Below, in pieces: positions 1-5,499 of a stretch of 5,499 nt of DNA (positions are counted from its first letter, which is position 1; every line of letters begins with the position of its first letter). The notes below the pieces were generated by a model. It searched no databases. It was not told where the DNA came from and was given only the letters and a program-made list of their open reading frames with translations. Where the stretch lies: NCBI GenBank assembly GCA_023426625.1, contig JAFAAJ010000241.1, positions 1 to 5,499 on the forward strand, written 5' to 3'. The translations under genes and the position numbers were made by a program. This DNA comes from Bacteroidota bacterium (GTDB lineage Bacteria > Bacteroidota > Bacteroidia > Flavobacteriales > Weeksellaceae).

Positions 1-813
1 AAGCGTTTTATCATCCAGGAAAACTACTGCTTCCTTTAGAGAATTGTGTTCCAAAGATAAATTCTGAATTGTAGCTGAATTAAAATCAATGGGTGTAAAC
101 CCAGAAAGAACATGAATATTTTTATGAGTTAATAATACTATTTTATCTTTTGTACTGTTGATCGCAGCGGAAGTAATGGCTGCATCGCTGTATTTCCCGT
201 TCAGTTTCAGCTTTCCGATCAGTTTTGCTTCAAAATCACCTTCTCTGTTAGGAACCTGGAAAACTAAGAAGGTTCCGTCGAATCCTTTGCTTCTGTTCTT
301 TGTAAAAAGGTAAAAGTTACCGTCCATTTCTACAAATGCCTCACAATCATACAGCCAATTGGATTTCTTTGGCGGAAATTCTGTTTGTCCTTCATAATGA
401 AATTTTGTAGTCTGAACAGCCTTTGTAACCGTTTGAGAAGCATTTTGAAGATCAACTTTTATAATAGCCAGATCCTGTCTGTCATTCTCATTATTTCCAA
501 AATCTCCAACATAGATATTTCCGTCCTTATCTCTCGTAATATCTTCCCAATCCGTATTCTCAGCATTTTCCACAAGCACTTCAGCGGTCAGTTTACCTTC
601 CTGATCAACTCCATAGATGACATCCTTATTCCCTTGATCTTCGATCGCCCAAATCGTTTTCTGATCTTTTGATAAAGTGATCCCTGAAACTTCCTTCAAC
701 TTTTTAGGCAAGGAAAATTCCACTTTCAATGCCTCATTGGCAGACTGTTCGTTCTGAGCTTTCGGATTGCAGCTCCACAAAAAGAATACGGGAATAACAA
801 GAAATCGAAGCAT
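1..813 (-). CDS. Predicted beta-propeller lipoprotein, 3' end outside window (partial)
   Basis: The frame is open from ATG at 813 to the window edge: 271 codons, with the C-terminus missing. Residues 1-15 are a short signal peptide ending in a lipobox-like FLWSC, so Cys15 should be lipidated and the protein anchored in the envelope. The residues after the Cys (NPKAQNEQ) lack the acidic run of known Bacteroidota surface-export signals, so a periplasmic position is more likely; this is inference. The mature part shows repeating strand-turn blocks typical of a beta-propeller: VSGITLS (42-48), IWAIEDQG (54-61), DWEDI (88-92), YVGDFGNN (101-108), YDCEAF (155-160) and IVLLTH (225-230). The DWEDI...GDFGNN pattern resembles uncharacterised Bacteroidota propeller proteins related to SdiA-regulated or phytase-like esterase families. 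No enzymatic function can be assigned. It starts 2 bases after the FUSC gene stop, so the two are probably cotranscribed and translationally coupled. Confidence 0.85.
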   Translation of the reverse strand, partial: MLRFLVIPVFFLWSCNPKAQNEQSANEALKVEFSLPKKLKEVSGITLSKDQKTIWAIEDQGNKDVIYGVDQEGKLTAEVLVENAENTDWEDITRDKDGNIYVGDFGNNENDRQDLAIIKVDLQNASQTVTKAVQTTKFHYEGQTEFPPKKSNWLYDCEAFVEMDGNFYLFTKNRSKGFDGTFLVFQVPNREGDFEAKLIGKLKLNGKYSDAAITSAAINSTKDKIVLLTHKNIHVLSGFTPIDFNSATIQNLSLEHNSLKEAVVFLDDKTL

Positions 814-815
814 AT

Positions 816-1892
816 TTATTTTTTTAATTTTTTAAACCTGAAATGAGAGTATCTGATATTTTTCTCTAAGTTATTAATAATCTGTTGATGATGCAGAAAA
901 AATCCGGCAGCCAATCCGATCAGACTTCCAATGATGCTATCGAGAAGCCTTTCTTCCATTAATACCTTTACATCATGATGTACGAAATTCCCGGTTTCAG
1001 CTAAAAGGATGGTTAAAGGAGTAATGAAAACCACGGCAAAGCCATAATTTCTTACGATCAGTACTTCAATGATGAACTGAAGGAACATAATGATCAGGAT
1101 CATGACAATTTTTTCAGGATCGAATAAGAGGATCAGCCACGTCAAACCAATTCCGATGAAGGTTCCTAAAATTCTGTGCATATTTCTCTGTCGCACATGC
1201 TCAAAACTACGCCCCTGAATGATCGCAACTGCAGAAATAGAGATCCAGTACGTATTATGAAACTGAAGAAAATGTCCTACCAATAAAGTCAGCATCATGA
1301 AAAAGCCGATAATCACACTTTCCACCAACTTAGTATATCTTTTCTTTCTGAATTGTCTTCTGGGTCCCGATATAGTAACTGTTTTCGCAATAAAAACGGA
1401 ATATAAAAAAGCCAGTGAACAGGATAAAATAGCTCCCATTGCCACCAATCCGACTCTCGTGGGAATCATTTCCAGATCAAACCGGAATGTACTTGCCATA
1501 GCAGCAACCATGATAAAGAAAAAATTTCCGGGTGGAGGAATTTTAAAATAAGAAGTGATGCTGTGTGCCAAAAAAGAAACGATTCCGAAAGATAAAGCCG
1601 CCAAATAGATATTAAAGCTAAAAAAAAGACTTATCGTGAACGAAAATACAATTCCCAAAGCACAAACAGCCAGATGAATCATTCGTTGGGCAATAGGTGC
1701 TGATGAAAAATACAAAATCGTTAAAGCTCCGATACACGACAAACTTCCATACTCCGGTTTTCCCAAAACCCATCCGATCATAAGACAGCTTCCTACACAC
1801 AATGCCGCCAGAAAAGGAAAATGCCATTTCCTTTCAGTTTTCTGAACTTCTATCAGATATTGAAAACGATGAACAAGATTGCCGATCTTCAT
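816..1892 (-). CDS. FUSC family integral membrane protein (putative exporter), half-size
   Basis: This 358-residue inner-membrane protein is built of two hydrophobic blocks, roughly residues 24-170 and 189-335, each with about five or six predicted helices. The blocks are joined by a basic stretch at 176-188 (GPRRQFRKKRYTK). The family signature is in the second block: YW at 215-216, then QGRSFEHVRQRNMHRILGT at 226-244. FUSC proteins include aromatic-acid efflux components such as AaeB and the YccS/YhfK group. Those are usually about 650-720 residues with a large soluble domain, which this protein lacks. The substrate cannot be read from the sequence. The ATG at 1892 is preferred over an upstream in-frame ATG at 1931. 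The longer form would overlap mazG by 35 bases and add a charged leader (MYFGKRQSKRDNY), while 1892 lies 4 bases after the mazG stop with a purine-rich AAGAGAGA just before it. Its stop is 2 bases from the lipoprotein start. Confidence 0.9.
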   Translation of the reverse strand: MKIGNLVHRFQYLIEVQKTERKWHFPFLAALCVGSCLMIGWVLGKPEYGSLSCIGALTILYFSSAPIAQRMIHLAVCALGIVFSFTISLFFSFNIYLAALSFGIVSFLAHSITSYFKIPPPGNFFFIMVAAMASTFRFDLEMIPTRVGLVAMGAILSCSLAFLYSVFIAKTVTISGPRRQFRKKRYTKLVESVIIGFFMMLTLLVGHFLQFHNTYWISISAVAIIQGRSFEHVRQRNMHRILGTFIGIGLTWLILLFDPEKIVMILIIMFLQFIIEVLIVRNYGFAVVFITPLTILLAETGNFVHHDVKVLMEERLLDSIIGSLIGLAAGFFLHHQQIINNLEKNIRYSHFRFKKLKK

Positions 1893-1896
1893 ATAA

Positions 1897-2664
1897 TTAT
1901 CTCTCTTGCTTTGCCTTTTCCCAAAGTACATCCATTTCTTCCAAAGACATTTCCGCCAGTTTCAGATTCTGATCTTGAGCCAGTTTTTCCATTTTCTGGA
2001 ATCTGGATATAAATTTTAAATTGGTTCTTTCCAAAGCCGAATCAGGATTGATTCCTGAGATTCTCGCGTAATTGATCAAAGAAAAGAAAACATCTCCCAA
2101 TTCCTGCTCTTTTTTATCAAGGTCCGTTTCCGCATGAAATTCATTGAGCTCTTCCTCTACTTTTTTCCAGGCATCTTCCGCATCATGAAACTCAAAACCG
2201 ATCCCTTTTACTTTATCCTGAATTCTATAGGCTTTTACAAGACTTGGTAAACTTTTCGGAACACCTCCCAAAATCGATTTGTTTCCTTCTTTCAGTTTTA
2301 ATTTTTCCCAGTTTTGCTTTACCTCTTCTTCATCTTTTACTTCTGTATCACCATAAATATGAGGATGACGGAAGATCAGCTTTTCATTTAAAGAATTAAT
2401 GACATCGGCGATATCAAAACTTTCTTTCTCCGAACCTATTTTAGCATAAAAAACCAAATGCAGCAGTACATCGCCCAATTCTTTTTTGATCTCCTGAAGG
2501 TCTTCCTGCAGAATGGCATCCGAAAGTTCATATGTTTCTTCAAGAGTAAGATGACGAAGTGATTGTAAGGTTTGTTTCTGATCCCAAGGACATTTTTCAC
2601 GCAGATCATCCATGATGTCTAACAATCTTCCGAAGGCTTCAAGTTTTTCCTGTTTGGTATTCAT
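1897..2664 (-). CDS. mazG: Nucleoside triphosphate pyrophosphohydrolase MazG
   Basis: MazG hydrolyses (d)NTPs to NMP and pyrophosphate in the cytoplasm; in E. coli it clears abnormal nucleotides and affects (p)ppGpp levels. This 255-residue version has the usual two tandem MazG domains and is close to the E. coli length (about 263). Domain 1 shows CPWD (25-28), EETYE (42-46) and EIKKELGD (58-65), the acidic Mg-binding residues, followed by FRHPHIYGD (98-106). Domain 2 shows VEEELNEF (169-176), QELGDVFF (187-194) and the family-typical NLKFISRFQKME (215-226). The open frame extends to an ATG at 2685, adding MTRILFT. I chose ATG 2664 because a TAnnTTTG promoter box at 2687-2694 would start transcription at or inside that upstream ATG, and because MNTKQEKLEAF matches family N-termini. 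It is the first gene of a three-gene unit; the FUSC gene begins 4 bases after its stop. Confidence 0.96.
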   Translation of the reverse strand: MNTKQEKLEAFGRLLDIMDDLREKCPWDQKQTLQSLRHLTLEETYELSDAILQEDLQEIKKELGDVLLHLVFYAKIGSEKESFDIADVINSLNEKLIFRHPHIYGDTEVKDEEEVKQNWEKLKLKEGNKSILGGVPKSLPSLVKAYRIQDKVKGIGFEFHDAEDAWKKVEEELNEFHAETDLDKKEQELGDVFFSLINYARISGINPDSALERTNLKFISRFQKMEKLAQDQNLKLAEMSLEEMDVLWEKAKQER

Positions 2665-2686
2665 AGTAAATAGAATTCGAGTCATA

Positions 2687-2694
2687 CAAATTTA
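2687..2694 (-). promoter_or_regulatory. Bacteroidota-type -7 promoter box upstream of mazG
   Basis: Read on the minus strand, the sequence is TAAATTTG, an exact match to the TAnnTTTG -7 consensus of the Bacteroidota primary sigma factor. With the usual 5-7 base spacing, transcription would begin near 2680-2682, giving mazG (ATG 2664) a leader of about 16-18 bases. I see no clear TTG -33 element about 19 bases upstream, so the assignment rests on the -7 box, its position in the gap and the terminator behind it. Confidence 0.5.
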
Positions 2695-2781
2695 CGGGGA
2701 TTTTTTAGATTCTTTGGAATATGATAGGGAAAGTGATAAAATTTAAAGAGGTTTGAGATAGATCATAATCATTTAGACAAT

Positions 2782-2822
2782 AAAAAAACCTTGTCAAGAA
2801 ATTCTTAACAAGGCTTTTATTT
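2782..2822 (-). terminator. Intrinsic terminator after the ruvX-def-DUF5606 unit
   Basis: CCTTGT (2789-2794) pairs with ACAAGG (2808-2813), and AAGA (2796-2799) pairs with TCTT (2803-2806) around an AAT loop, with one C/A mismatch between the two stems. A run of seven A at 2782-2788 becomes a T-tract after the hairpin when read on the minus strand. It lies about 20 bases past the DUF5606 stop at 2843. The other flank is also T-rich, so it could work in both directions. It separates the DUF5606 gene from the mazG promoter. Confidence 0.8.
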
Positions 2823-2842
2823 TTTTAATTCAGTGTGATGAA

Positions 2843-3403
2843 TTATCCTTTCTTAGTATGTGTACTTTTAGGAGCTGCTTTTGCTGCAGAAGTAGCTTTT
2901 ACTTTCGGGGTTGCGGGCTTTTCTGCTTTTGGAGCTGTTTTCTTAGAAGTTGCCTTTTCTGTTACTTCCGCTTCTTCGTTTGCAGGTTCTAAAGTTTCAG
3001 GCTCTGCTTTTACGAAGCTTTCAGGCGTGATGTATCCTGCTTTATGTAAAATGTTGTACCACTGAGCCAGCTTTTTGATATCTGAAGTATATACTCTCTC
3101 TCTGTCGTAATCAGGAAGAGAAGTTTCCATAAATGCTCTTAATTCAGCATCAGAAGACTTATGAGAGATCGCTTCTTTGTACTCATTATTTTTGGCAATA
3201 TTTTCAAAAACTTCAAACAAAGGAACTTCTTTATCAAAAGTGAACATAGCGATATTGTCTAACAAGCTTACCTGGCTTGAGTTTCCAATGCTTACTTTCT
3301 TTTTCGTAGTAACATCTTCAATAATAAATCCGTTTCTTAATTGCGAAACTAACTTGTAAAGTCCTGGTTTTCCAGAAATTGAAATTATTTTTTCTAACAG
3401 CAT
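2843..3403 (-). CDS. DUF5606 family protein with Lys/Ala/Pro-rich tail
   Basis: I recognise this 186-residue cytoplasmic protein as the DUF5606 family of Bacteroidota; its function is not known. Residues 1-57 look mainly beta (ISISGKPGLYKLVSQLRNGFI, then a short KKKVSIG strand, with FTFD at 54-57). Residues 62-125 look helical, with DIKKLAQWYNILHKAGYI (108-125) as the most family-like stretch. From about 132 the protein turns into a low-complexity tail of Lys, Ala, Pro, Thr and Glu, acidic first (132-150) and then strongly basic to the end, like histone H1-type or ribosome-associated tails. A nucleic-acid or ribosome contact is conceivable but is only inference. ATG 3403 is preferred; the frame can be extended only to a TTG at 3427, with no family support. 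An A-rich AAAAAATAAAATT leader precedes the ATG. The gene follows def by 66 bases with no visible promoter between, so cotranscription is likely. Confidence 0.9.
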   Translation of the reverse strand: MLLEKIISISGKPGLYKLVSQLRNGFIIEDVTTKKKVSIGNSSQVSLLDNIAMFTFDKEVPLFEVFENIAKNNEYKEAISHKSSDAELRAFMETSLPDYDRERVYTSDIKKLAQWYNILHKAGYITPESFVKAEPETLEPANEEAEVTEKATSKKTAPKAEKPATPKVKATSAAKAAPKSTHTKKG

Positions 3404-3469
3404 AATTTTATTTTTTAAGTTCAGCAATCAGCCGTGGCTTTTGCTTTTTTACATATATTTTATTCGTTA

Positions 3470-4042
3470 TTATTTTGGAAATCTCATTTTATAATTGATG
3501 TGCACATCCCCCTGAGTGATCTTCGTCAATTTACCTTTCACCAGTTTCTTTTTCAAGGCGCTTAAGTGATCGGTAAACAGAATTCCTTCTATATGATCAT
3601 ACTCATGTTGAATTACGCGGGCCCTAATATCGGAAAAAGTTTCTGTATGCTTCACAAAATTTTCGTCATAATATTCTATAACGATCGTACTTTTTCTTTT
3701 TACATCCTCTCTTACATCAGGAATAGAAAGACATCCTTCGTTGAATTTCCATTCTTCGCCGGATTCTTCAAGAATTTTAGCATTGATGAAAACTTTTTTG
3801 AATTCTGCCAATTCATCTTTAATATCCTCATAATCTTCATCTTCCGCCAAAGGAGATACATCTACGATAAACAGACGAATGTCTAATCCGATCTGTGGTG
3901 CTGCCAAACCTATGCCGTTTGCACTATACATGGTTTCGAACATATTATCTATCAGTTCCTGTAAGTCCGGATAATCTTTGTCTATCTCTTTGCTTACTTT
4001 TCTTAAAACGGGGTCACCAAAGGCTCTTATCGGTAAAATCAT
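3470..4042 (-). CDS. def: Peptide deformylase
   Basis: Peptide deformylase removes the formyl group from the N-terminal methionine of nascent proteins, working in the cytoplasm near the ribosome exit. All three active-site motifs are intact in this 190-residue protein. Motif 1 is GIGLAAPQ (43-50). Motif 2 is EGCLS (102-106), with metal ligand Cys104. Motif 3 is QHEYDH (145-150), with metal ligands His146 and His150 and catalytic Glu147. There is an acidic insertion-like stretch at 67-80 (EDEDYEDIKDELAE), as in many Bacteroidota versions, and a basic C-terminal helix (163-174). Length is normal or slightly long compared with the roughly 170 residues of E. coli. The start ATG overlaps the ruvX stop as ATGA (4039-4042), which implies translational coupling. 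Confidence 0.98.
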   Translation of the reverse strand: MILPIRAFGDPVLRKVSKEIDKDYPDLQELIDNMFETMYSANGIGLAAPQIGLDIRLFIVDVSPLAEDEDYEDIKDELAEFKKVFINAKILEESGEEWKFNEGCLSIPDVREDVKRKSTIVIEYYDENFVKHTETFSDIRARVIQHEYDHIEGILFTDHLSALKKKLVKGKLTKITQGDVHINYKMRFPK

Positions 4043-4455
4043 CTTGTTCTTTGTTCTAAAAAATTCTGCAATATAATGGTTGCACTTATTTTGTCTATTA
4101 ATCCTTTTTCCTGTTTCTGTTTTTTACTTTTTCCACTCTGAGAAATAAAAAACGAAGCCATTTTGGAGGTAAATCGCTCGTCAAAACGATGAACCGGGAT
4201 CTCAGAAAATTCTTTTTTAAATTCTTCTATGAATTTTAAAATATCAGTTTCCACTTCTGAAATGTTCCCTTTCAGATCTACGGGAAGTCCTATCACCACT
4301 GCTTCCACTCTATTTTCACTGAAATAATTCTTCAAATATGACAGCAAGAGCTGAGTTTCAACGGTATCCAAACCGCTTGCTATAATCTGCATATCATCCG
4401 TTGCAGCAATGCCACAACGCGCCTTTCCATAGTCTATTGCAAGGATTTGTCCCAT
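4039..4455 (-). CDS. ruvX: RuvX/YqgF family putative pre-16S rRNA nuclease or Holliday junction resolvase
   Basis: The 138-residue cytoplasmic protein has the RNase H-like fold of the YqgF/RuvX family. In E. coli YqgF is needed for 16S rRNA 5'-end maturation; mycobacterial RuvX resolves Holliday junctions, so the exact substrate here is open. Visible motifs are AIDYGKARCGIA (6-17) with catalytic Asp8, VIGLPVDLKGNISE (54-67), DERFTS (92-97), and IDKISATIILQNFLE (120-134) with the third acidic residue, Asp121. The catalytic set is complete and the length is typical. The start at 4455 is fixed by MGQILAIDYG, which matches family N-termini and leaves no room for a later start. It is the first gene of the ruvX-def-DUF5606 unit and overlaps def by 4 bases. 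Its -7 promoter box is only 8 bases upstream. Confidence 0.96.
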   Translation of the reverse strand: MGQILAIDYGKARCGIAATDDMQIIASGLDTVETQLLLSYLKNYFSENRVEAVVIGLPVDLKGNISEVETDILKFIEEFKKEFSEIPVHRFDERFTSKMASFFISQSGKSKKQKQEKGLIDKISATIILQNFLEQRTR

Positions 4456-4462
4456 AGGTTTG

Positions 4463-4470
4463 CAAATTTA
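4463..4470 (-). promoter_or_regulatory. Bacteroidota-type -7 promoter box for ruvX
   Basis: On the minus strand this reads TAAATTTG, an exact TAnnTTTG match and identical to the box upstream of mazG. Its last base is 8 bases from the ruvX ATG at 4455, so transcription would start about 1-3 bases before the ATG and the mRNA would be nearly leaderless. No TTG -33 element is obvious at the expected distance; the region there is A/T only. Confidence 0.5.
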
Positions 4471-4569
4471 GTAAATTTTAATGATTTTATTTATAACGTA
4501 GTTTTTTTTATAAATCATGTTTTATTCCATTATTTTTTTTATAATTTTAGTCTACCAAAAAACGAAATC

Positions 4570-5052
4570 ATGAAGAAACTCATCCTCGTAAGACATGCGA
4601 AGAGCGACTGGCCGGAAGAGACGGAAGACTTTGACAGACCTTTGGCAGACAAGGGCTTAGAAGATGCTATGAATATGTCCAGATTTTTGAAAAATAATAA
4701 TATTTCAATAGATTATCTGGTCTCAAGTCCTGCAGTACGTGCTTTGAATACCTGTAAAATTTTCAATGATGCTTATCAGCTGAATTTTACTACGGATGAG
4801 AAACTTTATAATCCTTCGGAAAGAAATTTCGAGTCTGTTATTTACAGCCTGGATGATAATCATAATTCCGTAGCATTTTTTTCCCATAATAACGGAATTT
4901 CCAACTTTGCCAATTCAATTTCTGATAATATCTTCCATTTCCCAACCTGCGGAGTCGCAGGCTTTGAAATCAACTGCAATTCCTGGTCTGAGTTTGACGG
5001 AGCCGATAAAAAACTTTTATTTTTTTACGAGCCGGGTAAAATTTTAATATGA
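4570..5052 (+). CDS. SixA-like histidine phosphatase (phosphoglycerate mutase superfamily)
   Basis: The 160-residue cytoplasmic protein belongs to the small branch of the histidine phosphatase superfamily. LVRHAKSDW (6-14) carries the RH pair with nucleophile His9. Arg57 in SSPAVRAL (52-59) is the expected phosphate-binding arginine, and His106 in SHNNGIS (105-111) is the second catalytic histidine. E. coli SixA dephosphorylates phosphohistidine on phosphotransfer proteins; whether this protein acts on phosphohistidine or on a small molecule cannot be told from sequence. The frame is open back to a TTG at 4447, but the extra 41 residues are hydrophobic low-complexity translation of an AT-rich spacer and of ruvX antisense. 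ATG 4570 gives MKKLILVRHAKS, the standard family N-terminus, preceded by an A-rich AAAAAACGAAATC. It is divergent from ruvX and is followed 16 bases later by a small membrane-protein gene on the same strand. Confidence 0.95.
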   Translation: MKKLILVRHAKSDWPEETEDFDRPLADKGLEDAMNMSRFLKNNNISIDYLVSSPAVRALNTCKIFNDAYQLNFTTDEKLYNPSERNFESVIYSLDDNHNSVAFFSHNNGISNFANSISDNIFHFPTCGVAGFEINCNSWSEFDGADKKLLFFYEPGKILI

Positions 5053-5068
5053 TTAAATTAAAATCCGG

Positions 5069-5344
5069 ATGAAGAACAAACTCAACATTATCATTTTTAT
5101 AGCAAGTGCGATCTGTCTGCTTTACATCCTCTTTCTGGTGTTCTATTCTACTTCAATGGATAAAATCCAGATGGTGAATGTATTTGCAGAAATCATAACA
5201 ATCCCTTTGATCTGCCTCACCATCGCACTGTTCTTTTATAATACATGGAAACTGGTGAAAAGACAATCGGGATTGGTATCTCTCAGCTCATTAAGTTTAT
5301 TGCTGAATATTACCTGCATTATCGTTATGGTGACATCAAAATAA
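5069..5344 (+). CDS. Small hypothetical membrane protein, three predicted helices
   Basis: I do not recognise a family for this 91-residue protein. Three hydrophobic segments are clear: about 5-27 (LNIIIFIASAICLLYILFL...), 37-58 (NVFAEIITIPLICLTIALFFY) and 70-88 (SLSSLSLLLNITCIIVMV). Short polar links lie between them, including a basic WKLVKRQS at 60-67 that by the positive-inside rule puts the second loop in the cytoplasm. No cleavage site or lipobox is seen, so the first segment is probably a membrane helix. The ATG comes 16 bases after the phosphatase stop with no promoter visible between, so the two are probably cotranscribed. The stop codon touches the base of a strong terminator hairpin. 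It has no conserved polar residues within the helices that would point to transport or catalysis. Confidence 0.75.
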   Translation: MKNKLNIIIFIASAICLLYILFLVFYSTSMDKIQMVNVFAEIITIPLICLTIALFFYNTWKLVKRQSGLVSLSSLSLLLNITCIIVMVTSK

Positions 5345-5372
5345 AAAAGCTTCAAAATATTGAAGCTTTTTT
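5343..5372. terminator. Bidirectional intrinsic terminator between convergent genes
   Basis: A perfect 13-bp inverted repeat (AAAAAAGCTTCAA at 5343-5355, TTGAAGCTTTTTT at 5360-5372) surrounds the 4-base loop AATA. The outer A/T runs give a T-tract on either strand, so it can end the plus-strand phosphatase/membrane-protein transcript and also the minus-strand gene stopping at 5379. It overlaps the last two bases of the membrane-protein stop codon and lies 6 bases from the opposing stop. Confidence 0.9.
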
Positions 5373-5378
5373 AGGTTG

Positions 5379-5499
5379 TTATTTTTTTATCAGATCCAGA
5401 TCCTCAAAATCAAAACTGAAGTCCGTAACATCTGAAATAGGTTTCATTTTCGCCGCCTGTGCTTTTCCGTTTTCATCATAACTGAAAATAATATAGGCA
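5379..5499 (-). CDS. C-terminal end of a gene entering from the right, possibly a serine hydrolase with DUF3471 tail (partial)
   Basis: The minus strand is open from the window edge to a TAA at 5379-5381, giving the last 39 residues. They begin AYIIFSYDENGKAQ and end DFSFDFEDLDLIKK. The pattern of a beta strand, a D-x-x-G-K turn, a second strand with KMKP, and a closing SDVTDFSFDFEDL resembles the C-terminal DUF3471 domain found after beta-lactamase-like serine hydrolases in Bacteroidota. Too little is present to confirm this, and no catalytic residue lies in the visible part. That it is coding is supported by the stop placed 6 bases before the terminator and by a sensible amino-acid pattern. 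No start codon is in the window. Confidence 0.75.
   Translation of the reverse strand, partial: AYIIFSYDENGKAQAAKMKPISDVTDFSFDFEDLDLIKK

Noticed and set aside
385..672. 95-codon plus-strand open frame
   Set aside because: It lies antisense to the lipoprotein gene, with Ile/Phe/Ser-rich composition typical of the reverse of an AT-rich coding region.
1893..1931. Thirteen-residue N-terminal extension of the FUSC protein
   Set aside because: It would lie inside the mazG 3' end and adds a charged non-membrane leader, while ATG 1892 sits 4 bases past the mazG stop.
2835..3065. 76-codon plus-strand frame rich in Ala, Phe and Val
   Set aside because: It is the antisense reading of the Lys/Ala/Thr-rich tail of DUF5606; the hydrophobic look comes from complementing Lys and Glu codons.
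3404..3427. TTG-initiated eight-residue extension of the DUF5606 protein
   Set aside because: The ATG at 3403 fits the family N-terminus and has the A-rich leader; the extension has no support.
4542..4549. TAATTTTA as a possible -7 box for the phosphatase gene
   Set aside because: It misses the conserved final G of TAnnTTTG, and such sequences are common by chance in this A/T-rich gap; it remains possible but is not supportable as a feature.
4447..4569. 41-residue upstream extension of the histidine phosphatase, starting at a TTG
   Set aside because: It overlaps the ruvX start on the other strand, is AT-rich low-complexity translation, and the family N-terminus MKKLILVRHA begins at 4570.
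5245..5481. 78-codon plus-strand frame crossing the terminator at 5343-5372
   Set aside because: It overlaps the small membrane-protein gene out of frame, runs through the hairpin and into the antisense of the right-edge gene, and shows no family pattern.
1..5499. Mobile elements, CRISPR arrays, tRNA/rRNA genes, riboswitches or defence systems
   Set aside because: No transposase, direct-repeat array, tRNA cloverleaf or defence-type domain was seen, and gaps between genes are short and explained by promoters and terminators.

Overview
The window looks like a chromosomal housekeeping segment from a member of the Bacteroidota, most likely Flavobacteriia and close to Chryseobacterium. The reasons are its low GC content, A-rich leaders instead of strong Shine-Dalgarno sites, -7 promoter boxes of the TAnnTTTG type, a DUF5606 protein (a family I know only from Bacteroidota) and the style of the proteins. 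Taxonomy is inferred from the sequence only.

Layout. Positions 1-4455 carry six genes on the minus strand in two transcription units. The first unit reads leftward from about 4460: ruvX/yqgF, then def (4-base ATGA overlap), then a DUF5606 gene. It ends at a hairpin terminator at 2782-2822. The second unit starts at a TAnnTTTG box at 2687-2694: mazG, then a half-size FUSC-type membrane protein (4-base gap), then a lipoprotein with a predicted beta-propeller (2-base gap) that runs off the left edge. Positions 4570-5344 hold two plus-strand genes: a SixA-like histidine phosphatase and a small three-helix membrane protein. A perfect 13-bp hairpin (5343-5372) separates them from the end of a minus-strand gene that enters from the right edge and may be a serine hydrolase with a DUF3471 tail.

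Function. The first unit joins RuvX (RNase H fold, rRNA processing or DNA junction role), peptide deformylase (N-terminal maturation of new proteins) and DUF5606 of unknown role. The second joins nucleotide-pool cleaning (MazG) with two envelope proteins that may act together. No mobile element, CRISPR array, tRNA, rRNA or defence system is visible. No gap without a gene exceeds about 180 bases.

Start sites matter here. For mazG, the FUSC gene, the DUF5606 gene and the phosphatase, the longest open frame overstates the gene. Shorter starts are chosen below from promoter position, gene overlap and family N-termini. I see no convincing new biological system. The points most worth a second look are the two abutting opposed promoter boxes in the ruvX/phosphatase gap, the nearly leaderless ruvX transcript this implies, and the coupled FUSC/lipoprotein pair.
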